Assembly (NCBI GenBank): GCA_945889315.1
Contig: CAMDBP010000011.1
Coordinates: 1 to 47,878, forward strand
Direction of reading: 5' to 3'
Source: Chitinophaga pinensis
GTDB lineage: Bacteria > Bacteroidota > Bacteroidia > NS11-12g > UBA9320
DNA: 47,878 bases
The translations under genes and the position numbers were made by a program. Positions 1-8,084 of the stretch are shown one piece after another; the first letter of the stretch is position 1, and every line of letters starts with the position of its first letter. The notes beneath the pieces were generated by a model. That model was not told where the DNA came from. It searched no databases and worked only from the letters and a program-made list of their open reading frames with translations.

Positions 1-558
1 ATGAATAATGATGCCGGGATCGTGTTACTTTTAGATCAAAACGGGATAAACCTAGATTCTGTTCCTTTTACAGAAACACAACATTTTGAGCTACTGAATG
101 ATGTTAATGGGGTGAGTTTAGAGCGAACCAATTATACAGGTAAAAGCTACAACCCTATGAATTGGCACTCTGCAAGTACGAGTTCTGGCTATGCAACACC
201 CGGTTTTCAAAATTCCCAATTTCTAGACCTATCTCAACAAAATAATTCCTACACACTCGTGAGTAAAACCTTTTCTCCTGACGGTGACGGGTATGAAGAT
301 ATATTGGCATTGAATTATAAAAATGAGAAAAACGGATATACGGCCAATGGTTACGTTTTTGACCTAGCGGGAACGTATATTCATCAACCTGTTAATATGG
401 AAATACTAGGAACTGATGGCCTTTTGTCTTGGAACGGAATACTAAGTAACGGCACAAAAATCCCCGTTGGCAACTACGTACTATTGTTGGAGACCTTCGA
501 CCTGAATGGAAAAGTAGATAAAAAGAAAATAGCCTTTAGTGTAGTCGGGTTATTCTAA
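1..558 (+). CDS. Lamin-tail / FlgD-Ig-like secreted protein, C-terminal part (5' truncated)
   Basis: The reading frame is open at the first base, so the true start is very probably upstream of the window. Residues 1-75 look like the second half of a lamin-tail domain (ends in NWHSASTSSGYATPGFQN). Residues 88-180 resemble the FlgD-Ig / gliding-motility C-terminal fold, seen as FSPDGDGYEDIL, then LSWNGILSNGTKIPVGNY. This pairing is common at the end of large secreted Bacteroidota proteins. The protein is probably extracellular or surface-attached. I do not see a clear type IX secretion signal at the end (it finishes KIAFSVVGLF). The gene converges on hutU with an 18-base gap. The family call is good; the role is unknown. 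Confidence 0.7.
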   Translation: MNNDAGIVLLLDQNGINLDSVPFTETQHFELLNDVNGVSLERTNYTGKSYNPMNWHSASTSSGYATPGFQNSQFLDLSQQNNSYTLVSKTFSPDGDGYEDILALNYKNEKNGYTANGYVFDLAGTYIHQPVNMEILGTDGLLSWNGILSNGTKIPVGNYVLLLETFDLNGKVDKKKIAFSVVGLF

Positions 559-576
559 AAAAATGCCGATTAACCC

Positions 577-2598
577 TTAAAACAAATGCGCTAGCAATTC
601 GTCATCCACGCTATTTGCAAGCGTTATTTTTAGCTTTTCGTTGCGCTCCATTTCCCTTTTTATAGCAAATTGAGCATTTTCATTTCTCGCCCAACTTCTT
701 CTGGCTATGCCATTATTTACATCATAAAGCAACATGTTTTTGAGACGAGCGTCTGCTTCAGGTGAACCGTCTAAAAACAATCCAAAACCACCGTTTATAA
801 CTTCTCCCCAACCAACGCCACCGCCGTTATGTATACTAACCCAAGTTGCACCTCTAAAGCTATCGCCTATCACGTTATGAATGGCCATATCAGCGGTAAA
901 CTTACTCCCATCGTAAATATTGCTCGTTTCGCGATACGGAGAATCTGTACCACTTACATCGTGGTGATCACGACCTAAGATTATTCCTTCGGATAGTTCG
1001 CCACTAGCGATAGCCGCATTAAATGCTTCGGCAATTTTAATTCTACCTTCACTATCTGCATACAGAATTCTGGCTTTTGACCCAACCACCATTTGGTTTT
1101 TTTCAGCTTCTTCTATCCATTTAATATTATCCTCCATTTGCTGCTGAATTTCTTTAGGAGCGGTAGCTTGTATCTCTCGTAACACCCTCGCAGCTATCTG
1201 ATCTGTCTTCCTTAAATCTTCGGTGCTTCCACTGGCGCAAACCCATCTAAACGGACCAAAACCATAATCAAAACACATGGGTCCAAGTATGTCTTGAACA
1301 TAGCTTGGGTACTTAAAATCAATCCCGTTCTCGGCCATAATATCGGCACCTGCCCTACTACTTTCTAACAAAAATGCGTTCCCATAATCAAAGAAATAGG
1401 TGCCTTTTGCGGTGTGAAGATCTACCGCAGCAGCGTGTCTTCTGAGCGATTTGTACACTTCGTCTTTAAACTTTTCTGGCTCATTAGCCATCATTTCATT
1501 GCTTTGTTCATAGCTTAATCCTGCTGGGTAATATCCTCCAGCAAAGGGATTATGCAGTGAGGTTTGATCACTACCTAGGTGTATATAAATTCCTTTATCG
1601 GCAAAGGTTTCCCATATATCTATCACATTGCCTACATAGGCTATTGAAACCACTTCTTTAGCCGATTGCGCTTTTAAAATACGGAGCACCAAGTCATCTA
1701 TAGAACTAATGAGCTCATCCACCCAACCTTGAGCATGTCTTTTGTGTGCGGCGGCAGCGTTTACCTCTGCACATATGGTTATACATCCTGCAATATTTCC
1801 TGCTTTTGGTTGAGCGCCACTCATTCCTCCCAGACCTGCAGTAAGGAATATTTTGCCAGCTGGTGTTTCTCCTTCGTTAAGTTTCATGCGGAAAGCATTC
1901 ATCACTGTAATGGTAGTGCCATGCACGATACCTTGAGGACCGATATACATAAAGCTTCCTGCAGTCATTTGCCCATATTGAGTAACGCCAAGTGCATTAT
2001 ATTTCTCCCAATCATCTGGTTTAGAATAGTTGGGAATCATCATACCGTTGGTTACCACCACCCTAGGAGCATCTTTGCTACTCGGGAAAAGTCCCATAGG
2101 ATGACCGCTATACATGTGTAGTGTTTGTTCTTCCGTCATCTCACTTAAGTACTTCATGGTCAATAGATATTGTGCCCAATTCTGGAACACAGCACCATTT
2201 CCCCCATACGTTATTAATTCAAATGGATGTTGTGCAACCGCAGGATCTAAGTTATTTTGAATCATTAACATAATACCCGCTGCTTGCTTACATTGCGCTG
2301 GATACTCATTGATAGAACGAGCATACATTTTATAGGTAGGCTTAAATCTGTACATGTAGATTCTGCCGTATTCGATTAGCTCATTTGCAAACTCTACCGC
2401 TAATTCTGCGTGCCATTCTGCCGGGAAGTACCGGAGGGCGTTGCGTATCGCTAACTTCTTTTCTTCTATGCTCAGGATATCCTTCCGTTTAGGAGCTCGA
2501 TTTGCACTTACCATTGCTGAGTCATGCGTAAGTTCAGGAAGTTGATCGGGTATCCCTTGAGAAATTAATTTTTTAAAATCTAATTGCGATTCTATCAT
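577..2598 (-). CDS. hutU: Urocanate hydratase (urocanase)
   Basis: Converts urocanate to 4-imidazolone-5-propionate, the second step of histidine degradation, using tightly bound NAD+. Family motifs are plain: YGGNGAVFQNWAQYL near residue 131, TAGLGGMSGAQPKAG near 255, and GPFRWVCASGSTEDLRKTD near 455. The length of 673 residues fits the long urocanase type found in Bacteroidota and animals rather than the ~555-residue type. An in-frame TTG at 2607 is excluded as the start because it lies inside the predicted -7 box (2605-2612), so the ATG at 2598 is chosen. No hutH, hutI or hutG is visible next to it, so the rest of the pathway must lie elsewhere. Confidence 0.95.
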   Translation of the reverse strand: MIESQLDFKKLISQGIPDQLPELTHDSAMVSANRAPKRKDILSIEEKKLAIRNALRYFPAEWHAELAVEFANELIEYGRIYMYRFKPTYKMYARSINEYPAQCKQAAGIMLMIQNNLDPAVAQHPFELITYGGNGAVFQNWAQYLLTMKYLSEMTEEQTLHMYSGHPMGLFPSSKDAPRVVVTNGMMIPNYSKPDDWEKYNALGVTQYGQMTAGSFMYIGPQGIVHGTTITVMNAFRMKLNEGETPAGKIFLTAGLGGMSGAQPKAGNIAGCITICAEVNAAAAHKRHAQGWVDELISSIDDLVLRILKAQSAKEVVSIAYVGNVIDIWETFADKGIYIHLGSDQTSLHNPFAGGYYPAGLSYEQSNEMMANEPEKFKDEVYKSLRRHAAAVDLHTAKGTYFFDYGNAFLLESSRAGADIMAENGIDFKYPSYVQDILGPMCFDYGFGPFRWVCASGSTEDLRKTDQIAARVLREIQATAPKEIQQQMEDNIKWIEEAEKNQMVVGSKARILYADSEGRIKIAEAFNAAIASGELSEGIILGRDHHDVSGTDSPYRETSNIYDGSKFTADMAIHNVIGDSFRGATWVSIHNGGGVGWGEVINGGFGLFLDGSPEADARLKNMLLYDVNNGIARRSWARNENAQFAIKREMERNEKLKITLANSVDDELLAHLF

Positions 2599-2604
2599 GA
2601 GGTG

Positions 2605-2635
2605 CAAAGGTGCTTAATGGTTTTAGATAAAACAA
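2605..2635 (-). promoter_or_regulatory. Predicted hutU promoter
   Basis: On the minus strand there is TTG (2635-2633), a 20-base spacer, then CACCTTTG (2612-2605), one mismatch from the Bacteroidota -7 element TAnnTTTG. The box ends 6 bases before the ATG at 2598, which implies an almost leaderless mRNA. Confidence 0.5.
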
Positions 2636-2747
2636 AAATTGCTTCGTTCTGTTCTTGACATTTGAACCGAGAGACTCTTATAGCTCATCTTTCCTCCAAT
2701 ATCACTATGCCTTTGTCGAGTTAGCCCAATCCCAATACTATTAACCT

Positions 2748-2755
2748 TACTTTTG
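2748..2755 (+). promoter_or_regulatory. Predicted -7 box for the ABC exporter operon
   Basis: TACTTTTG matches TAnnTTTG exactly and ends 7 bases before the ATG at 2763. No TTG is present at the usual -33 distance. It is divergent from the hutU promoter. Confidence 0.45.
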
Positions 2756-2762
2756 CTTGCTC

Positions 2763-3668
2763 ATGGAAATAATTCAAGTTAAGGAAGTATCGAAGTTTTA
2801 TGCGAACCATACTGCCCTAAATAACGTTTCTTTTGACGTTCCCAAGGGTAAAATTTTTGGTTTACTTGGCCCTAACGGAGCTGGAAAAACATCGCTCATT
2901 CGAATCATTAATCAAATAACAGCGCCAGACCAAGGAGAAATTCTATTTAACGGTCAGCCATTAACCAAAGAACACATAAAGCAAATAGGCTATTTGCCTG
3001 AAGAGCGCGGTTTATACAAAAAAATGAGTGTTTATGACCAACTCATGTACTTTGCCCGATTACGTGGAATGACGCGCACAGATGCAAACCAGCGTATACA
3101 TAATTGGCTAGAAAAATTTGAAGCGACAACTTGGAAAAAGAAAAAAATTGAAGAGTTGAGTAAAGGGATGCAACAGAAAATTCAGTTCATTGTAACCGTC
3201 ATGCATAATCCTGATTTTATTATTTTAGATGAACCTTTTACAGGATTTGACCCTAAAAACACGCAACTTATCAAAGATGAAATCCTGAATTTAAAAGCCA
3301 ATGGAGCGAGTATTATGCTTAGCACCCATCGCATGGAAAACGTGGAAGCCATTTGCGATAACGTAGTATTGCTTAATAAGGCTAAAGTGGTAACCCAAGG
3401 TAGTGTTATGGATGTACGAAATAGCTTAAAAGACAACACGTTTTCACTCACGTACAGCGGCCAGCTTGATCCTACGCAAATTGCACACATTGAGGTGAAA
3501 AATCTAGAGCAACGTCAGACTGACGCCACCTTATTGTTCAGTTACACGGGAAAACCAGATATTCAACTTTTTAATGACCCTCGTATTAACATCACCGAAT
3601 ACCGAGAAGTGATTCCGAGTATGCAAGATGTATTTTTAACCTTAACCGATAACAGTAGCGATGAATAA
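2763..3668 (+). CDS. ABC transporter ATP-binding protein (NatA-like)
   Basis: ATPase subunit that should power the membrane protein encoded immediately downstream. Motifs in order: Walker A GPNGAGKTS at residues 36-44, signature LSKGMQQKIQF near 131, Walker B FIILDEPFTGFDP near 155, and the H-loop in STHRMENVE near 188. The last ~90 residues form the C-terminal extension common in NatA-type exporters (DUF4162-like). A TTG two codons upstream (2757) is possible, but ATG at 2763 fits the promoter better. The gene overlaps the permease gene by 8 bases, which suggests translational coupling. The NatA family exports sodium or drugs in other bacteria; the substrate here is unknown. Confidence 0.9.
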   Translation: MEIIQVKEVSKFYANHTALNNVSFDVPKGKIFGLLGPNGAGKTSLIRIINQITAPDQGEILFNGQPLTKEHIKQIGYLPEERGLYKKMSVYDQLMYFARLRGMTRTDANQRIHNWLEKFEATTWKKKKIEELSKGMQQKIQFIVTVMHNPDFIILDEPFTGFDPKNTQLIKDEILNLKANGASIMLSTHRMENVEAICDNVVLLNKAKVVTQGSVMDVRNSLKDNTFSLTYSGQLDPTQIAHIEVKNLEQRQTDATLLFSYTGKPDIQLFNDPRINITEYREVIPSMQDVFLTLTDNSSDE

Positions 3669-4971
3669 TATAGGAATAGTAACTTCTAGAGAGTACCTCA
3701 CTCGTGTAAAAAAGAAGAGTTTTATACTCATGACGTTACTCACGCCGTTGCTGATAGCGTCATTTTATGGTATTATCATCTGGGTAAACATAGGCCAAAG
3801 CGAAAGCGTGGAGCAGCAAAACATCGTCTTAGTAGATCCATCTGGGGTATTTAGTGAACGCATAGTGTCGCCAGACAATATTCGTTTTATACCTCAAAAA
3901 TCCTACAGCATAGAGGACCTTATTTACGCCGATAGCATAGATGCCGTAATTACAGTGGACCAAAACTACACTATCGATAAGCCCCTTACCTTAAATTACA
4001 AAAGTATGGGTAGCCTAAGCGTAAATAGCAATGCCAGCATAAAAGACGCATTCGGCAACGTAATCAGAGACCAAAAACTCAGTACTATGGGCATAGAACA
4101 AGGCGCTATCGACAGCCTCAGAAGTTCTGTAGAAATAAGCCAAGTAAAAGTAGACGAAAACGGCGATACAAAAACGAGTAATGCTATGATTAATTCAGGA
4201 GTTGGTATGATCCTCAGCATGATGATTTACTTCTTTATTTTTCTGTATGGCGTACAAGTAATGAAAGGTGTGCTCGAAGAAAAGACCAACAGAATAGTAG
4301 AACTTATTGTAAGTACCGTAAAACCGTTTCAGCTTATGATGGGTAAGGTTATTGGTATTGCGCTAGTAGGCCTCACTCAACTTACCATTTGGATTGTTCT
4401 AAGCGGTATACTAATGGCCATCATTGGAGTCATTGTAGGGATTAATTTCATGGATATTAACGAGTTAAAAAATGCAGCTCAAAATCCTGATTTATCTGGG
4501 ATGAAATTGGAAGATTTAGAATTGCTTACTGCACTTCAATCCTTGCCGTTTGCTAAACTATTTTTAAGTTTCCTCTTTTATTTTTTAGGGGGTTACTTAT
4601 TTTATGGAGCATTATTTGCTGCCATTGGCAGTGCCGTAGATAACGAAACGGATACACAACAATTTATGCTGCCCATTACCATGCCATTGGTATTTTCTAT
4701 TGCCATTTCATTTTCCCTTATTTCTGGCGACCCGCATGGCACTTTAGCTACTTGGATGAGTATGATTCCACTCACCTCCCCAATTGTAATGATGGTTCGT
4801 ATGCCATTTGAACCAGACCTATGGCAAGTCCTGTTATCTATGACAATTCTAGTGTTTTCCATTATAGGCGTAACATATATGGCTGGTAAAATATACCGTA
4901 CCGGAATTCTTATGTACGGTAAAAAACCTACCTATAAGGAGCTTGCGAAGTGGTTATTCTATAAAAATTAA
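3661..4971 (+). CDS. ABC transporter permease (NatB-like, ABC-2 family)
   Basis: Inner-membrane partner of the preceding ATPase. One hydrophobic segment near residues 20-42 is followed by a ~130-residue extracytoplasmic loop. A cluster of five or more membrane spans then runs from about 180 to 425 (SGVGMILSMMIYFFIFLYG is the first of these). This one-plus-five layout with the large loop is typical of NatB / PF12698 exporters. EEKTNRIVELIVSTVKPFQL, just after the second span, is the usual cytoplasmic coupling stretch. The ATG overlaps the end of the ATPase gene. Exported substrate unknown. Confidence 0.88.
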   Translation: MNNIGIVTSREYLTRVKKKSFILMTLLTPLLIASFYGIIIWVNIGQSESVEQQNIVLVDPSGVFSERIVSPDNIRFIPQKSYSIEDLIYADSIDAVITVDQNYTIDKPLTLNYKSMGSLSVNSNASIKDAFGNVIRDQKLSTMGIEQGAIDSLRSSVEISQVKVDENGDTKTSNAMINSGVGMILSMMIYFFIFLYGVQVMKGVLEEKTNRIVELIVSTVKPFQLMMGKVIGIALVGLTQLTIWIVLSGILMAIIGVIVGINFMDINELKNAAQNPDLSGMKLEDLELLTALQSLPFAKLFLSFLFYFLGGYLFYGALFAAIGSAVDNETDTQQFMLPITMPLVFSIAISFSLISGDPHGTLATWMSMIPLTSPIVMMVRMPFEPDLWQVLLSMTILVFSIIGVTYMAGKIYRTGILMYGKKPTYKELAKWLFYKN

Positions 4972-4988
4972 GTACTTTAGCGGTTATA

Positions 4989-6158
4989 ATGAGATACACC
5001 ATAATTGCCTTCCTCCTACTGTCTGTGGGGAGTATTGCTCAAACAGACAGTATTTCATATTTTGACAATCACACCAACGATATTCGAACAATTACGTATA
5101 GCCCTGATGCTAAATTTATTGTGTCGGCGGGTTGGGATGAAACCATTGTAATTCAGCGCAATGATTCTGCTTCAGAAGTGGCACAAGTACTCATGGATTA
5201 CAGGGGCGCGGTAAACAGTATTGCATTTAGTCGCGATGGGACCTATATGATAGCGGGTGGTCAAGATGGAGAATTAAAAAAATACGCGTTTTACTCCGAT
5301 TACTTTGAGGTAGCCTATTTAGATACAACATTATCTATCAATAATTCGGCTATCACCAAAGTGCTCTATGGCCCGGGAATGAGATCTATATACAGTGCGG
5401 ATAAACGCGGTAAATTTGTGGCTTACGATCTTGCGAAAGATAAAGCTACGCCCATAAATACCAGTAATGCGGTAACAGCAGCCGCAATATCTATGGATCA
5501 AATGAGTATTTTTTTAGCTTCGGAGGGCGGTTCCATCATTAGTCAATACGACATATTTGGCAAGGTAAAAAAGACCTTTACTGGTCACACCAATGATATT
5601 ACAGACTTGATAATGACCGTAGATCGCAGCTATTTAATATCTAGCTCTAAGGATAAAACCATTCGCATTTGGAATATTGCCACAGGTGAAGAAGAAATTA
5701 AGTTGGAAGACCACACTTGGGCCATTACCGATATCGATATGGATCCTTTTGGAACATATCTAGTAAGCGGCGGTCTTGACGGTTTGGTAAATTTGTACGA
5801 CTTAAAAACACGGAAGTTAATTCGCACCCAAGACTTTAGCGGGTACAAAGTAAATGCCGTTGCTATTTCTCCTGATTACACTAGCATCGTAGCTGCAGCA
5901 CAAAAGACAGGGGCTTCTAACCCAGCGGGATTTTTTAAAATAAAAACCTATATCCCTGCTCGTAAGATTATTTTACCACCGCCGTACACTGTACAGAAAA
6001 AGAAAGAAACCAAAAAACCCACTAAAAATAGTACAACCGTTACAGGAAGCACACCAACTAAGATGCCTTTACAACAGACTATCCCTGCCGCAAAAACGAA
6101 TAGTAAGGTCATACAAAAAACAGATCAAGTAGAAATACGCATAGAAAATAAACAGTGA
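4989..6158 (+). CDS. Exported WD40-repeat protein
   Basis: Residues 1-18 form a Sec signal peptide (hydrophobic core, then SIAQ/TDS), so the propeller should sit in the periplasm or outside the cell. Repeats are recognisable from WDETIVI, DGTYMIAGGQDG, SKDKTIRIWNIATGEE and SGGLDGLVNLYDL. They suggest a single beta-propeller of about six or seven blades ending near residue 310. A basic, Thr/Pro-rich, probably disordered tail of ~75 residues follows. The gene lies 17 bases after the ABC permease and overlaps the next gene by 4 bases, so it is very likely in the same operon. Its partner is unknown; a scaffold for the exporter or for envelope proteins is only an inference. Confidence 0.85.
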   Translation: MRYTIIAFLLLSVGSIAQTDSISYFDNHTNDIRTITYSPDAKFIVSAGWDETIVIQRNDSASEVAQVLMDYRGAVNSIAFSRDGTYMIAGGQDGELKKYAFYSDYFEVAYLDTTLSINNSAITKVLYGPGMRSIYSADKRGKFVAYDLAKDKATPINTSNAVTAAAISMDQMSIFLASEGGSIISQYDIFGKVKKTFTGHTNDITDLIMTVDRSYLISSSKDKTIRIWNIATGEEEIKLEDHTWAITDIDMDPFGTYLVSGGLDGLVNLYDLKTRKLIRTQDFSGYKVNAVAISPDYTSIVAAAQKTGASNPAGFFKIKTYIPARKIILPPPYTVQKKKETKKPTKNSTTVTGSTPTKMPLQQTIPAAKTNSKVIQKTDQVEIRIENKQ

Positions 6159-6571
6159 GTAACGATATTTTAAACAGCAGCAAAGCACCCGAACCAGTAG
6201 GCGCATATCCACATGCCCGTAAAGTAGGAAACCTTTTATTTCTGAGTGGTGTAGGGCCACGCGAGCGTGGAACCAAAATAATACCTGGAGTAGAGCTAGA
6301 CTGCGATGGGAATATCGTGAGTTATGATATAGAAAAGCAATGTCGCTCCGTGTTCAACAATATCAAAAATATTCTGGAAGACTCCGGAAGCAGCTGGGCC
6401 AACATCGTAGATGTAACGGTTTTTTTAACAAATATGAAAGATGATTTCAAAACCTACAATCGCTTGTATGCTGAATATTTTAAAGATAATCAGCCATGCC
6501 GTACCACGTTAGAAATAAATTGCTTGCCTACGCCTATTGCCATTGAGCTCAAGGTGATTGCAACGATATAG
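6155..6571 (+). CDS. RidA family protein, 2-aminomuconate-deaminase-like
   Basis: RidA-superfamily trimer subunit; members hydrolyse reactive enamines/imines or deaminate related compounds. The start is GTG at 6155, overlapping the TGA of the WD40 gene. The key Arg of active RidA enzymes is present in PCRTT (R116), with Glu in IELKVIA (E131). The pattern VGAYPHARKVGNLLFLSGVG and the ~20-residue insertion before YDIEKQCRSVFNNI recall the aminomuconate deaminase branch rather than canonical RidA. No other kynurenine or aminophenol pathway gene is visible, so the exact substrate is open. The gene converges on dapA with 21 bases between. Confidence 0.85.
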   Translation: MSNDILNSSKAPEPVGAYPHARKVGNLLFLSGVGPRERGTKIIPGVELDCDGNIVSYDIEKQCRSVFNNIKNILEDSGSSWANIVDVTVFLTNMKDDFKTYNRLYAEYFKDNQPCRTTLEINCLPTPIAIELKVIATI

Positions 6572-6592
6572 CGCACTACACTAAGAATTACC

Positions 6593-7468
6593 TTAGAGCA
6601 TAGCTGCATCTATGGCCTTGCGGGTAGCCTCGTTTACTGGCACTACGGGAAGTCTAAAGTGATTACCACAGATACCTAATTTCCCCAGAGCGTACTTCAC
6701 CCCGCTTGGGTTCCCGTCCATAAATATGGCTTTCATCATAGGCAATAGTTTATAGTGAAGATGACGTGCATTTTTAAAATCCCCATCTAATGCATAGTTT
6801 ACCATTTGGCTAAACTCGCGCGGATAGAGATTTCCTATTACAGAGATAACTCCTTGCATGCCTGCCGCAATATAACTTAGGGTATAATTGTCGTCACCAC
6901 TTATCACCCCAAAATTTTCAGGTGCCGCTTTCAATACATCCATGCACACGTCAAAACTACCACTCGCTTCTTTTGTTGCAATAATATTAGGCAACTGCGC
7001 TATACGTAAGGTGGTTTCTGCACTTATCAAAGAACCAGTTCTGCCAGGCACATTGTACATAATTACCGGCAGAGGGGTAGCGTCATTTATGGCTTTAAAG
7101 TGCTGATAAATACCCTCTTGGCTTGGTTTATTGTAATACGGGCTCACGCTAAGTATACCATCTACCCCATCTAGGTTTTCGGTAGTAAGGCGCGATACCA
7201 CAGCCTCGGTGCTATTGCCCCCAATACCAAAAACAATGGGTCTTCTGCCTGCATTTACCTCCTTTACTTTTTGAAGTATTTGCTGCTGTTCTTCTCCACT
7301 TATAGTTGGGTTTTCGCCCGTTGTTCCCATCACTACTAGGTAGCTTACACCGCCGTCTATAAGATGGTTGGTTAGTCTTTCTAAACTTTCAAAATCTATG
7401 CGTTGTGGCGAACCGTCTGCATGAAAAGGGGTAATCATGGCTACACCCAGGCCTTTGAATTTGTTCAT
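6593..7468 (-). CDS. dapA: 4-hydroxy-tetrahydrodipicolinate synthase
   Basis: Condenses pyruvate with aspartate semialdehyde, the first step committed to diaminopimelate and lysine. Class I aldolase residues are visible: Schiff-base lysine K166 in IATKEASG, tyrosine Y138 in IMYNVPGRTG with R143, and the TTGE motif at 49-52. The length of 291 residues is normal. ATG at 7468 is preferred over an upstream TTG at 7498 because it lies one base after the stop of the preceding gene (typical coupling) and gives the usual N-terminus (KGLGVAMITPF). The TTG would create a 29-base overlap. Confidence 0.95.
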   Translation of the reverse strand: MNKFKGLGVAMITPFHADGSPQRIDFESLERLTNHLIDGGVSYLVVMGTTGENPTISGEEQQQILQKVKEVNAGRRPIVFGIGGNSTEAVVSRLTTENLDGVDGILSVSPYYNKPSQEGIYQHFKAINDATPLPVIMYNVPGRTGSLISAETTLRIAQLPNIIATKEASGSFDVCMDVLKAAPENFGVISGDDNYTLSYIAAGMQGVISVIGNLYPREFSQMVNYALDGDFKNARHLHYKLLPMMKAIFMDGNPSGVKYALGKLGICGNHFRLPVVPVNEATRKAIDAAML

Positions 7469-7469
7469 A

Positions 7470-7982
7470 TTATTTAAGGTATTTTTGGATAATGGCAAAA
7501 AGATCGTCCGTACTGGTTACGTCACTTTTTACCATAAAATCGTGTGAATAATTATACTGATCGAAGTGCTTCCCCATGCGTGTTCTCGCTTTCGAAAACG
7601 TAGAAATAGCTTGCAGGGGAATGCTACCTACGGTGTCTAAATTCAAAAGGAAATCAAACTCTTTATGTATGAATACGGATACCTGCTCTTGTTTGGGAAT
7701 CTTCCAAAAATCAAGATCCTTCTGATTAAAATAGAGGGTTTTGGCATCTGAAACTAAGTTGTTTGACTCTTTCTCATCATAGAAACCCAGAGATATTACA
7801 TTTTTACCCAACGACTCAAAGTAGTGAACGATGGCATTTAACGACTGGATTTCGGTGCTTTTTACATCGTACACAATTCCTATATCTCTTGCATTGCCTA
7901 GTGATTGCAGTCTTTCGGGCTTTGTGATTTGCTTGTATTTTACAAGCATACGGAGTGCTATTTTTTCTCTAAAATTTGCCAA
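7470..7982 (-). CDS. DUF6913-like conserved protein
   Basis: A 170-residue soluble protein with no signal peptide or membrane span. I recognise it only as resembling a Bacteroidota-restricted family of unknown function (DUF6913, recalled rather than searched). A basic N-terminus (KIALRMLVKYKQITKPERL) precedes a Rossmann-like alpha/beta stretch (IGIVYDVKSTEIQSLNAIVH, then GKNVISLGFYD). The start is TTG at 7982; no ATG gives a complete N-terminal helix, and a good -7 box lies 5 bases upstream. The stop is one base before dapA, so the two are probably co-translated. No function is assigned. Confidence 0.75.
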   Translation of the reverse strand: MANFREKIALRMLVKYKQITKPERLQSLGNARDIGIVYDVKSTEIQSLNAIVHYFESLGKNVISLGFYDEKESNNLVSDAKTLYFNQKDLDFWKIPKQEQVSVFIHKEFDFLLNLDTVGSIPLQAISTFSKARTRMGKHFDQYNYSHDFMVKSDVTSTDDLFAIIQKYLK

Positions 7983-7987
7983 TGGAA

Positions 7988-7995
7988 CAAAGGTA
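7988..7995 (-). promoter_or_regulatory. Predicted -7 box for the DUF6913-like gene and dapA
   Basis: TACCTTTG on the minus strand matches TAnnTTTG exactly and ends 5 bases before the TTG start at 7982. This suggests a leaderless or near-leaderless mRNA with a TTG start. No -33 TTG is seen. Confidence 0.5.
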
Positions 7996-8040
7996 GCTTT
8001 TTTAAATTCTGTTTTATTTTAGGGGTAAAAAAAGGTTGGT

Positions 8041-8068
8041 TGGACTATCGTATTTTTTTTGTAGTCCA
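8041..8068 (-). terminator. Inverted repeat downstream of ligA, possible terminator
   Basis: TGGACTA (8041-8047) pairs with TAGTCCA (8062-8068) across a 14-base loop. On the minus strand, which is the ligA direction, a run of seven T follows after 8 further bases. The stem is short and the U-run is offset, so termination is uncertain. Confidence 0.3.
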
Positions 8069-8084
8069 CAGACTTCTTATTGAA

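Noticed and set aside
1-558. Treating the first ATG of the window as the true gene start
   Set aside because: The protein begins in the middle of a lamin-tail domain without a signal peptide, so the gene is cut by the window edge.
1729-2121. 130-codon plus-strand open frame inside hutU
   Set aside because: Antisense shadow of a strongly conserved enzyme; Cys/His/Ser-rich translation with no domain, signal or promoter. Similar antisense frames inside accD, dsbD, mnmE and ligA were rejected for the same reason.
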